Shown piece by piece: positions 17,326 through 25,926 of a stretch of DNA of 64,000 nucleotides. The stretch's first letter is position 1. Every line of letters starts with the position of its first letter. The notes under the pieces are model-generated. The model did no database searches, was not told the origin of the DNA, and was given only the letters and a program-made list of their open reading frames with translations. The position numbers and the translations under genes were made by a program. The DNA comes from CAZNSX01 sp964575845. Lineage in GTDB: Bacteria; UBA8248; CAZNSX01. The stretch is taken from the NCBI GenBank assembly GCA_964575845.1, contig CAZNSX010000003.1:186001-250000 (forward strand), given 5' to 3'.

Positions 17326-19452
17326 ATGAGAGAGAAATTAGTCCGAGCAGGGCTCCTTGTTGGGCTCCTGCTCCTATTGACCTTTCTTTCGGTGAGCGCT
17401 GCGGCTGAGGAACTTCGGCCCGGAACGCTCCCTACGGCCGAAAAGCCCGCTTCTCTGTTTCACCGTGAAAGGTCTACTGTGACGCTGAAGACGATATACC
17501 AGCCCTTCAAGGACCTCAACCGCTACGTTGCAGAAAGCATGGGCTGGGAGGAGGGCGTTCGGGCCGGATTTGAGGAGAGCATCAGGAGCTACTTCACGGC
17601 TGAGGGTCTGCTGGCGCTTCTTGGATTCGGGCTGCGGGCCGCAGTAACGCTCGTTCTGGCCTTCCTTCTCTGGAAGAGTCTCTCTCCGGCTCTTCTCCGC
17701 GCCCGTGGGTCTCTTGAGGAAAAGCCTGGCACGTCCGCCTGGTATAGGTGGGGCCTGGCTGGCGCCCGCTTCGGGCAAGACCTTTTTTGCTGGGGGCTTG
17801 TTGCTCTTGCAGGGTCGCTTGTCATCTGGTTCTTTGATGCCAGACAACTCATACGGGTTACAGCCGTATCGATCCTGCTGAGCATTGCCGGCTACCGCGT
17901 CATCCGCTCCGCCTTGAAGGCCCTGCTTACCCCTGAATCCTCACGTGAGCGACCCATCCGACTGCGTGACGGCGGTGCAAGGCATATCTACCGTTATTTG
18001 AAAGGAATATTTCTCTTCGCCGCCCTGTGGTTGCCTGTGCTCAGATTTTTCGATGCCATCAATTATCACGATGATTTTCAGAGTCTCCTTTGGATCGTCT
18101 TTCGGCTGGTTATTTTCCTCCAGCTAATCATCTTGATTGCCAACAAGCAGCTCATAGTGGCTTCCATCCCCACGGTCGGGGTTGAGGGGCGCCGTATCTC
18201 ATATTGGGTCCAAACCCTTTACCCTGCGCTTGTCGGGCTCGTAGTGGGGATGCTGGGCCTTTACAGCCTGGGGTTCATCCGGCTTGCCCATTTCATTCTG
18301 GCCTCCGTAGTCTATTCCCTGGCTTTCCTCGCTGGAGCACTCGCGCTTTTGAGGCGGCTCCGGCGCCTTCAGAGAGCTCCTCTGAAGGAAGTGGAGCCGG
18401 AAGAAGCGATATTGCCCGTTGCCCCGGACCAGAGAGAGAGGGTCCGAGGCGGTTTTCTGAATGTTTGTGTGGCACTGACGTGGGTGTTTTTCGCGCTCAT
18501 CCTGTTGTCGGTCTGGGGAGTGGACCTTTCTCAGATCCGCCGAGTGGCAACTCCCCTCACTTCCGCTCTCTTCACTGTCGGTGAGACAAACATCTCTCTG
18601 TGGGTGCTCATTCAGGTTGCCCTTGTTCTTGCCGTCACGCTCCTGGTCTCTAGGTCCCTCCGGCTGCTGCTGAGACGCCGGGTTCTTACACTCACACGAC
18701 TGGATATTGGGGCGCAGCACAATATCCTTTCAATTCTGCATTACATAATCATCGGGATAGGTATAATAGTTGCACTTCAGACACTCGGGCTGCACCTCAC
18801 GACATTTACAGTCTTCGCAGGGGTTGTGGGGATCGGAATTGGGTTCGGCCTTCAGAACATCGCCAATAATTTCATCAGCGGCATAATACTCCTGATGGAG
18901 CGAACGATAAGGGTCGGGGACTTTATCGACGTAGCTGGAACGCTCGGGATCGTCGATAGAATCGGTGCCAGATGCACGACTGTCAGAACGCTTGACAACA
19001 TCTCGGTCCTAGTCCCCAACTCGAGCTTCATCACGGAGAGGGTTGTGAACTGGAGCCACGCGAGCCCCGTGACGCGCCTTCACGTGGAGGTGGGTGTTAT
19101 GTATGGGTCCGATACGTCGCTCGTGGAGGAGACGCTTCTCGCTGTCGGAAAAGCCCATCCGCTTGTCCTGGCCAGTCCACCCGCTCGTGTCCTTTTCACG
19201 GGTTTCAAGGACAGCGCGCTGGGCTTCGACCTTCTGGTTTGGACGGCCCAGCCGGCCGAAGTCAAATACATCATCAGTGACCTCAACTTCGCCGTGGATC
19301 GGGCGTTCCGGGAAAAGGGCATCACCATCCCCTTCCCTCAGCGAGACCTCCATCTGAGGTCAGCTATCCCCATCCCCTTTGCCGATTCAGTCCAGCAAGC
19401 CCCACAAGAATTGGATGTCAGGCCCGGTCCGCGTGACCCGGCCGACAAGTAG
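17326..19452 (+). CDS. MscS-type mechanosensitive ion channel, large form
   Basis: 708 residues, much longer than MscS (about 286). A signal peptide-like start (MREKLVR, Leu-rich core, SAAAEE) is followed by a periplasmic stretch and about ten hydrophobic segments in the first 500 residues. The pore helix and beta domain of MscS begin near residue 495: GIGIGFGLQNIANNFISG, then RVGDFIDVAGTLGIVDRIG, VPNSSFITERVVNWS and the C-terminal RAFREKGITIPFPQRDL. It is expected in the inner membrane as an emergency valve against osmotic down-shock. It lies next to the trehalose/glucan cluster, which fits an osmotic-stress role (inference). The ATG is preceded by AAGGAAAGGGG at short distance. Confidence 0.9.
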   Translation: MREKLVRAGLLVGLLLLLTFLSVSAAAEELRPGTLPTAEKPASLFHRERSTVTLKTIYQPFKDLNRYVAESMGWEEGVRAGFEESIRSYFTAEGLLALLGFGLRAAVTLVLAFLLWKSLSPALLRARGSLEEKPGTSAWYRWGLAGARFGQDLFCWGLVALAGSLVIWFFDARQLIRVTAVSILLSIAGYRVIRSALKALLTPESSRERPIRLRDGGARHIYRYLKGIFLFAALWLPVLRFFDAINYHDDFQSLLWIVFRLVIFLQLIILIANKQLIVASIPTVGVEGRRISYWVQTLYPALVGLVVGMLGLYSLGFIRLAHFILASVVYSLAFLAGALALLRRLRRLQRAPLKEVEPEEAILPVAPDQRERVRGGFLNVCVALTWVFFALILLSVWGVDLSQIRRVATPLTSALFTVGETNISLWVLIQVALVLAVTLLVSRSLRLLLRRRVLTLTRLDIGAQHNILSILHYIIIGIGIIVALQTLGLHLTTFTVFAGVVGIGIGFGLQNIANNFISGIILLMERTIRVGDFIDVAGTLGIVDRIGARCTTVRTLDNISVLVPNSSFITERVVNWSHASPVTRLHVEVGVMYGSDTSLVEETLLAVGKAHPLVLASPPARVLFTGFKDSALGFDLLVWTAQPAEVKYIISDLNFAVDRAFREKGITIPFPQRDLHLRSAIPIPFADSVQQAPQELDVRPGPRDPADK

Positions 19453-19469
19453 CAGAGAGTCTATCTCCA

Positions 19470-20951
19470 ATGCCGGGGAAATGGCTTATTGGTTCGAGAT
19501 TCAAAGTCAGCGATACCCTGACAGATGAGGAGGTCAAATCCGGCCTCAGGACGGTCATAAGGGACGGCTTGACCACTTCGGCGATGGGCACATTGACCGG
19601 AGGGGCCTTCCTGGTCGCCTTCGCGTTGAATCTCGGAGCTTCCAACCTATTGATCGGTCTCCTCGCCGCCATTCCTCCCTTAGCGCAAATACTCCAGATC
19701 CCTTCAATCTATTTGGTTGAGAAAATAAAGAATAGACGGGCGATCAGCGTGTATTCATGCCTGATGAGCAGAGCTTTCTGGCTGTTAATTGCCTCGATCC
19801 CATTCCTTTTCTCTCCGGGAGCAGGACTCAGGATTCTCATCGCGGGGATAATTCTATATTCGGCCTTCGCCGCGGTGTCGAACTGCAGCTGGAACTCCTG
19901 GATGCGCGACCTCATCCCTCAAGAAAGACTTGGCTCTTTTTACTCGAAACGAATGAGCTTATCTGCGGCATTGGGCATCGTTCTTAGCCTGCTTGCCGGA
20001 CTTTATATCGACTACTGGAAAAGGCTATTTCCCAACCATGAGTTATATGGCTTTTCTATTCTCTTCTTTATGGGATTCCTTGCGGGCATGCTCGGTGTTT
20101 ACTTCATATCAACCATACCGGAGCCCCGCATCGCACCCCAAGAAACAAGATTTTTCAAGTCCATCATCCAGCCATTCAGGGATGCCAATTTTAAAAACCT
20201 TTTTATGTTTTCAGGCTCCTGGAATTTCGCCGTCAATCTTGCCGCCCCCTTTTTTACGGTATATATGCTTAAAAGGTTGCAACTGCAGATGTCCTTTATT
20301 ATTGTCCTCCTGATATTGAGTCAGCTAACGAACCTTGCGTTCTTTCGCATATGGGGAAAATTCTCAGACCGCTTCAGTAACAAATCCGTACTCCGCATTA
20401 GCGGCCCTTTATTCATGCTCTGTATTTTCGGGTGGACCTTCACGACTCTTCCTGGAAAATACATACTGACTATCCCACTATTGATAGCTCTCCATATCCT
20501 TATGGGTATCTCCACGGCGGGTGTAACTCTGGCTTCGGGTAACATCGGGCTGAAACTGGCACCGAAAGGCCAGGCGACCGCGTATCTGGCCGCCAACAAC
20601 CTTGTCAATTCGCTGGCAGCAGCGGTTGCACCGGTTTTAGGGGGCAGATTCGTCGATTTCTTTGCAGGACGTCAACTCTCTTGGACGCTAAAATGGACAA
20701 GCCCGGGGAGAGAGCGCACCTTCCAAGCATTGAACTTCCAGCACTGGGATTTCTTCTTCTTCCTCGCCTTCCTGATCGGCCTTTATTCCATCCACCGTTT
20801 GACTGTGGTAAAAGAAGTCGGAGAGGTCGAAGAGAAGATTGTCGCTCATGAGCTTATCTCTGAAGTAAGAAGAAACATGAAAAATTTCTCGACTGCGGCG
20901 GGGCTCCGCCAGATGGTCAGCTTCCCGTTTTCAGTTCTCAGAAATTTGTGA
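19470..20951 (+). CDS. Major facilitator superfamily (MFS) transporter
   Basis: 493 residues with about 12 hydrophobic segments in two sets of six, a loop with VEKIKNRRAISVY between segments 2 and 3, and the corresponding FSDRFSNKSV loop in the second half, as in MFS carriers. The start lies 17 bp after the mscS-type stop, so the two are likely co-transcribed. Its codon use is somewhat more A/T-rich than that of the flanking genes. A soluble C-terminal tail of about 50 residues follows the last membrane segment. The substrate is not recognisable. Confidence 0.85.
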   Translation: MPGKWLIGSRFKVSDTLTDEEVKSGLRTVIRDGLTTSAMGTLTGGAFLVAFALNLGASNLLIGLLAAIPPLAQILQIPSIYLVEKIKNRRAISVYSCLMSRAFWLLIASIPFLFSPGAGLRILIAGIILYSAFAAVSNCSWNSWMRDLIPQERLGSFYSKRMSLSAALGIVLSLLAGLYIDYWKRLFPNHELYGFSILFFMGFLAGMLGVYFISTIPEPRIAPQETRFFKSIIQPFRDANFKNLFMFSGSWNFAVNLAAPFFTVYMLKRLQLQMSFIIVLLILSQLTNLAFFRIWGKFSDRFSNKSVLRISGPLFMLCIFGWTFTTLPGKYILTIPLLIALHILMGISTAGVTLASGNIGLKLAPKGQATAYLAANNLVNSLAAAVAPVLGGRFVDFFAGRQLSWTLKWTSPGRERTFQALNFQHWDFFFFLAFLIGLYSIHRLTVVKEVGEVEEKIVAHELISEVRRNMKNFSTAAGLRQMVSFPFSVLRNL

Positions 20952-21075
20952 GCGAGGTAAGAATACATCCTACGGCGGAATCCTCCAGAGTCTTTTGTGG
21001 GCTCACGGAACCGACTGCCAAGGCATGCTTCTGGCTTGACTCAGCCTTCTCACGGGCCAGCCGAAAGGGATAACA

Positions 21076-22041
21076 ATGAACATTTTCCTGCTAGACCCGA
21101 AAGCTCCGGATGCCAGGGTGCAATCGATTGAGGATCTCAATCCTTACTGGGACCGAGTGGACGTCTGCATTTGGGTCGACCTGACGGCGGGCGATGAAGA
21201 GACCCTTGACGCTATCGGGAAAATTCTGCGATTCCATCCCCTCATACTCAGCGATGCGAAAAGGGATTATCACCTGCCAAAGGTGGACGACTTTCCGGAT
21301 TACACTTTCGTCATCGTTCAGGCGGTGGACTTCAACGCGCCCGAGGACCAGTTCGAAACAACCCAGCTCAGCCTATTCCTTGGGAAGAACTATCTCATCA
21401 GCTTCCATCCAAAGCGTCTCCGGACCGTTGAGGCTACGGTAAGCCACGCAGAAACCGGAACCCGCATGCTCGGCCGAGGACCGGCGGCGGTAATGCAGCA
21501 CCTCTTGGACGGTCTCGTAGACAACTACAAGCCCATTCTGGATACCTTAGACGAACAAATCGATGCTTTGGAGGACGAGGTCTTCAGGAATCCGGATGCT
21601 GACACCCTGAAGCGAATCTTCGCGCTCAGGCGGGACGTCACCCGCCTGCGGCGATTGACGGAACCCCAGCAAGAAATCCTCTATCGCCTGGGCCACGCCG
21701 ACCACTACATGATCCCTGAGAAACTGGTTGTTGAATACCGTGACATCTATGACCATTTGGTGCGGACCTACCACCTGGCCGAAACCTACCGGGAATCGTT
21801 GACCGCTTTAACCGAGGGCTACCTCTCGATGATTTCTAATCGGATGAACGAGGTGATGAAGACCCTCGCCATTATCGCAACGATCATGTTACCGCTGGGG
21901 GTGATAGCAGGAATATATGGTATGAATTTCGAGTATATGCCGGAGCTGAAGGTGAAAGGTGCTTACTACGTTATCCTGGGCCTGATGGGAGCGGTTGCGA
22001 TTGGGTTGACAATATTTTTCAAGCGAAAAAAATGGATATAG
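21076..22041 (+). CDS. corA: CorA-family Mg2+/Co2+ transporter
   Basis: 321 residues with the CorA plan: an N-terminal cytoplasmic domain, a long helical stalk (about residues 150-255, including LDEQIDALEDEVF) and two C-terminal membrane helices. The signature YGMNFEYMPEL places the Gly-Met-Asn selectivity motif near residues 282-284, at the end of the first helix, and the protein ends in the usual basic tail (FFKRKKWI). The ATG is preceded by a weak AAAGGGATAACA. A 124-bp gap separates it from the MFS gene. It converges on treZ with 94 bp between the stops. Confidence 0.93.
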   Translation: MNIFLLDPKAPDARVQSIEDLNPYWDRVDVCIWVDLTAGDEETLDAIGKILRFHPLILSDAKRDYHLPKVDDFPDYTFVIVQAVDFNAPEDQFETTQLSLFLGKNYLISFHPKRLRTVEATVSHAETGTRMLGRGPAAVMQHLLDGLVDNYKPILDTLDEQIDALEDEVFRNPDADTLKRIFALRRDVTRLRRLTEPQQEILYRLGHADHYMIPEKLVVEYRDIYDHLVRTYHLAETYRESLTALTEGYLSMISNRMNEVMKTLAIIATIMLPLGVIAGIYGMNFEYMPELKVKGAYYVILGLMGAVAIGLTIFFKRKKWI

Positions 22042-22135
22042 TATCCTTTAACGAAGGTCGCTTCTCAACAGGCTGCCTTGGGAGGAGGGGAGTATCTTAT
22101 GTCTTCACCCAGTATCCCCGCAGGCAAGGTCCCTC

Positions 22136-23977
22136 CTATTTCGAATAGACGAAAAAGGAAAGGGGGTTAAGCCCGAGTGTGACCTCCCCCCGTGATTCCA
22201 ATATATTCGGAAGGAGCCCCCCCCTTCCTTCCCACTGCTCTTCCGTCGAGTCCAGCTGCTTTTGCCAGGCGCCATCGTGAAGCTGAACACGGATTGAAGT
22301 CTGCCGTCGGGCGAAGTTAAAAACCGCGACGGCCTCGTCATTCTCATGCCAGTGACGGATTAAGAGTGCCTTCTCCTTTTCGAACGGGATGACCTCTATC
22401 CGGTCTTTACTGGGGTGGGCCAGGGCCGGAAGCTCCTTCCGCAGATGAATGAGCCTTTTGTAGAAATCGAAAAGGGCTCGGTGCCGGCCTTCGCTCCGCA
22501 GGTGGTGTTGGAGCTTTGAGCGCAAAAAATTTACCTCATCCTGGGGGTCGGGAGGTTCTCCCCGCCACGCGAAAGCCGAAAACTCCTCCCGGCGACCCCG
22601 CCGCACGGCTTCGATGAGCCCTACGTCGGAATGGCTCACAAAGTAGAGAAAGGGTGCGGTCTCTCCGTACTCCTCTCCCATGAAGAGCAGTGGGATGAAG
22701 GGGGAGAGAAGCAGGAGACCGGCCGCCAGCTTCAGCCCTTCGAAGGGAAGGAGCTGGCTCAGCCGCTCGCCGAGCGCGCGGTTTCCCACCTGGTCGTGGT
22801 TCTGGGAAAAGACGACGTGGCGGCTTGCGGCGAGATGCCGGGATGGGCTGCCGTGCCGGCGCTTGCGGTAATGGGAATACTGGCCCGTGTAAACAAACCC
22901 CTCTCGGAATGCCTTCGCGAGAGGCTCTATGCCGCCGAAATCTTCATAATAACTGGTGCGCTCACCCGTGAGAAAGCTGTGCAGGGCGTGGTGGAAATCG
23001 TCCGTCCAAACCGCGTCAAGGCCGTAACCACCCCTTTCCCTGGGCCGGATGAGGCGCTCGTCATTCCGGTCGCTCTCCGGGATTAGATAGATCCTGCGCC
23101 CGAGCTCTTTCGCACGGCCGTGGACGGCTTCCCCCAGCTCCTCGAGGAACGGTTTGACGGAAAGGTCCATAATGGCATGAACCGCGTCCAGCCGGAGCGC
23201 ATCGATGTGGAATTCCTCAACCCAATAAAGGGCGTTCTCGATAAAAAACCAACGCACCTCATCGCTGAATGGTCCATCGAAATTGAGAGCCGGGCCCCAG
23301 GGAGTTAGGTAGCGGTCGTTGAAGTAGGGCCCGAAGTCGCCCAGGTAATTCCCTTCGGGTCCGAGGTGGTTATAGACGACGTCCAGGACGACGGCCATGC
23401 CCCTCCTGTGACAGGCATTGACAAGTCGCTTCAACCCTTCTGGACCGCCATAGCTATTCTGGACCGCAAAGAGGTCAACACCGTCATATCCCCAGTTTCG
23501 AGTGCCGGGAAACTGCGCCAGAGGCATGATCTCAACTGCTGTCACCCCAAGGCTCAGGAGCTCTTCAAGGTGGGGGACTATGGCATCGAAAGTCCCTTCG
23601 GCCGTAAAGGTGCCCACGTGAATCTCGTAGAGGATGTACTCATCAAGGGACAGCCCCGACCAGTCCAGATCCTCCCAAGAAAAAGCAGAGTCCATGACCT
23701 GGGAAGGCCCGTGGACTCCCCGCGGCTGGAGCCTGGAGGCTGGGTCGGGCCGCTCTTTCTCTCCATCAAGCCGGTAGAAGTAAAGGCTGCCCGGCTCCAC
23801 CCCTTCGGTGCGTCCGTGGTGGTAGCCCGTTTCTCCTTTGGTAAGGGGGATGAAGCTCTCCCGGGGCTCGATGAGGTGCACTTCGACCGACCCGGCCAGT
23901 GGAGCCCAGACCAGGAACTCGCAGAGGCCCTCTCCCAAGCACCTCGCACCTGAGGAAAGCCCGCTATCTCGGTTCAA
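22136..23977 (-). CDS. treZ: Malto-oligosyltrehalose trehalohydrolase
   Basis: 613 residues, GH13 family. An N-terminal CBM48-like domain (FLVWAPLAGSVEVHL) is followed by the barrel with GYDGVDLFAVQNSYGG, DVVYNHLGPEGNYL, the nucleophile Asp in ALRLDAVHAI (about residue 260) and the acid Glu in LIPESDRND (about 300), then FSQNHDQVGNRALGER; this order and the TreZ-specific NHLGPEGNYL identify it. It cleaves trehalose from maltooligosyl trehalose made by TreY. The start is a TTG whose last bases form the glgB stop (TTGA, 23974-23977), so translation depends on coupling. It is the last gene of the cluster and lies far from treY, unlike the usual adjacent treY-treZ order. Confidence 0.93.
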   Translation of the reverse strand: MNRDSGLSSGARCLGEGLCEFLVWAPLAGSVEVHLIEPRESFIPLTKGETGYHHGRTEGVEPGSLYFYRLDGEKERPDPASRLQPRGVHGPSQVMDSAFSWEDLDWSGLSLDEYILYEIHVGTFTAEGTFDAIVPHLEELLSLGVTAVEIMPLAQFPGTRNWGYDGVDLFAVQNSYGGPEGLKRLVNACHRRGMAVVLDVVYNHLGPEGNYLGDFGPYFNDRYLTPWGPALNFDGPFSDEVRWFFIENALYWVEEFHIDALRLDAVHAIMDLSVKPFLEELGEAVHGRAKELGRRIYLIPESDRNDERLIRPRERGGYGLDAVWTDDFHHALHSFLTGERTSYYEDFGGIEPLAKAFREGFVYTGQYSHYRKRRHGSPSRHLAASRHVVFSQNHDQVGNRALGERLSQLLPFEGLKLAAGLLLLSPFIPLLFMGEEYGETAPFLYFVSHSDVGLIEAVRRGRREEFSAFAWRGEPPDPQDEVNFLRSKLQHHLRSEGRHRALFDFYKRLIHLRKELPALAHPSKDRIEVIPFEKEKALLIRHWHENDEAVAVFNFARRQTSIRVQLHDGAWQKQLDSTEEQWEGRGGLLPNILESRGEVTLGLNPLSFFVYSK

Positions 23978-25926
23978 GGGGAGGGGGTTCCACTCCTGAA
24001 GAAGAGGACAGAGAGGGGCGGAAGTGTCAGGTCCAGCGACCAGGGGCGGCCATGGCGGGAAACGGCATCGGCTTCTTTTCCGCCGAAGTTGCCGAGCCCG
24101 CTCCCTCCATACTCGTGAGCATCGCTGTTCAGCAACTCCTCCCAGAACCCACCGTGAGGTACACCCACTCGATAGCTCAGGCGAGGGACAGGCGTGAGGT
24201 TGAATACGACGAGTACGACCGGATGTTCCGAAGCGCCTCGCCGGAGAAAGCTGATAACACTCTGCTGGCTGTCGCTACCGTCCACCCACTCGAAGCCCGC
24301 CGGCTCGAAATCTAAGAGGTGGAGCGCGGGCTCGCTCCTATAGAGCCGGTTCAGGGCCTGTACCCAGCGGGAAACCCCCTGGTGGAAGGAGTACTCCAGG
24401 AGGTGCCATTCCAGGCTCCCCTCGTGGACCCACTCTCGTCCCTGGCCGAACTCTCCCCCCATGAAGAGGAGCTTCTTGCCGGGCTGGGCGTACATGAGGC
24501 CGAAGAGGGTCCTGAGATTTGCGAATTTCTGCCACTCATCCCCCGGCATCTTGCCCAGCAGGGAACCCTTCCCGTACACGACCTCATCGTGCGAGAGGGG
24601 AAGGACGAAATTCTCCGAGAAAAGGTAAAGGGAGCGGAAGGTGAGCTCATTGTGGTGGTATTTGCGATGAACGGGCTCATGGCTCATGTAGCTCAAAGTG
24701 TCGTGCATCCAGCCCATGTCCCACTTCATGCCGAAACCCAGTCCCCCAACATAATTCGGGCGCGAGACCATGGGCCATGCGGTGGATTCCTCGGCGACGG
24801 TCTGGACGTCAGGGTAGTGCTTGTAGATTTCCTCGTTTAAGCGGCGCAAAAAATCGATGGCTTCCAAGTTCTCCCGACCTCCGTACCGGTTCGGGATCCA
24901 CTCCCCCTCCCTCCGGGCGTAATCCAAGTAAAGCATGGAAGCCACCGCATCCACGCGGAGGCCGTCCACGTGGTACTTCTCAAGCCAGAAAAGGGCATTG
25001 CTTATGAGAAAGCTGCGCACCTCGTGCCGACCGTAGTTAAAGATGTAGCTCCCCCACTCCGGGTGAAATCCCTTGCGGGGGTCGGCGTGCTCGTAGAGAT
25101 GGGTTCCATCGAAGTAGGCCAGACCGTGCTCATCCGCGGGGAAGTGAGAGGGCACCCAGTCGATGATGACGCCGATCCCCTGCTGGTGCAGGTAGTCGAT
25201 GAGGTACATGAAGTCCTGGGGCGTCCCGTAGCGGCTTGTGGGTGCGAAAAAGCCCGTTACCTGGTAGCCCCACGACCCATAGAAAGGGTGCTCCATGACC
25301 GGCAGGAACTCCACATGGGTGAAGCCCATGTGAAGGACGTGCTCGGCGAGCCTGGGTGCCAGCTCGCGGTAAGTGAGGGGACGATCGTTCTCTTCAGCGA
25401 CCCTCATCCAGGAGCCAAGATGTACCTCGTAGATTGCGATGGGGGCCCCCCTTGAGTTTCGCTCCCATCTCCTCTCCATCCAAGCACGGTCTTCCCAGCT
25501 GTAATCCAGATCCCAGATGATGGAGGCGGTCCTGGGCGGCACTTCGCTGCAAAAGGCAAACGGGTCGGCCTTGTCCGCCCGGTAGCCTCCGTGGCGGGAA
25601 AAAACATGGTATTTGTAGGTGTAGCCCTTGCTCACCCCCGGGAAGAAACCCTCCCAGATGCCAGACCCCCCTCTGGGACGCAGGGGATGACTTTCTTTGT
25701 TCCATCCGTTGAAGTCCCCCATGACGGAAACGCGCTCGGCATCGGGCGCCCAGACGGCGAAGTATGTCCCCTCCTCTTCGCTCTCCCGCACGGGACGCGC
25801 GCCGAGCTTTTCGTAGAGCCGGTAGTGGGTGCCCTCATTGAAGAGGAAGAGGTCCTGGTCGCTAAGGAGGCTCACATCGTGCTGGAGGGAGGCGGCCATC
25901 GATTGCGCTCTGCGGGCCCCCCTCAC
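23974..25926 (-). CDS. glgB: 1,4-alpha-glucan branching enzyme
   Basis: 650 residues, GH13. After a CBM48 domain with GTYFAVWAPDAERVSVMGDF come the barrel blocks GYQVTGFFAPTSRYG, DWVPSHFPAD, the nucleophile Asp in GLRVDAVASMLYLDY (about 322), the acid Glu in TVAEESTAWP (about 377) and LPLSHDEVVYGKGS. DYARREGEWIPNRYGG is characteristic of GlgB. It makes alpha-1,6 branches in the glucan produced by GlgE. The GTG start overlaps the treS stop as GTGA (25923-25926); an in-frame ATG at 25899 (MAASLQHD) is an alternative start. A short N-terminal extension of the longer GlgB type is absent. Confidence 0.94.
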   Translation of the reverse strand: MRGARRAQSMAASLQHDVSLLSDQDLFLFNEGTHYRLYEKLGARPVRESEEEGTYFAVWAPDAERVSVMGDFNGWNKESHPLRPRGGSGIWEGFFPGVSKGYTYKYHVFSRHGGYRADKADPFAFCSEVPPRTASIIWDLDYSWEDRAWMERRWERNSRGAPIAIYEVHLGSWMRVAEENDRPLTYRELAPRLAEHVLHMGFTHVEFLPVMEHPFYGSWGYQVTGFFAPTSRYGTPQDFMYLIDYLHQQGIGVIIDWVPSHFPADEHGLAYFDGTHLYEHADPRKGFHPEWGSYIFNYGRHEVRSFLISNALFWLEKYHVDGLRVDAVASMLYLDYARREGEWIPNRYGGRENLEAIDFLRRLNEEIYKHYPDVQTVAEESTAWPMVSRPNYVGGLGFGMKWDMGWMHDTLSYMSHEPVHRKYHHNELTFRSLYLFSENFVLPLSHDEVVYGKGSLLGKMPGDEWQKFANLRTLFGLMYAQPGKKLLFMGGEFGQGREWVHEGSLEWHLLEYSFHQGVSRWVQALNRLYRSEPALHLLDFEPAGFEWVDGSDSQQSVISFLRRGASEHPVVLVVFNLTPVPRLSYRVGVPHGGFWEELLNSDAHEYGGSGLGNFGGKEADAVSRHGRPWSLDLTLPPLSVLFFRSGTPSP

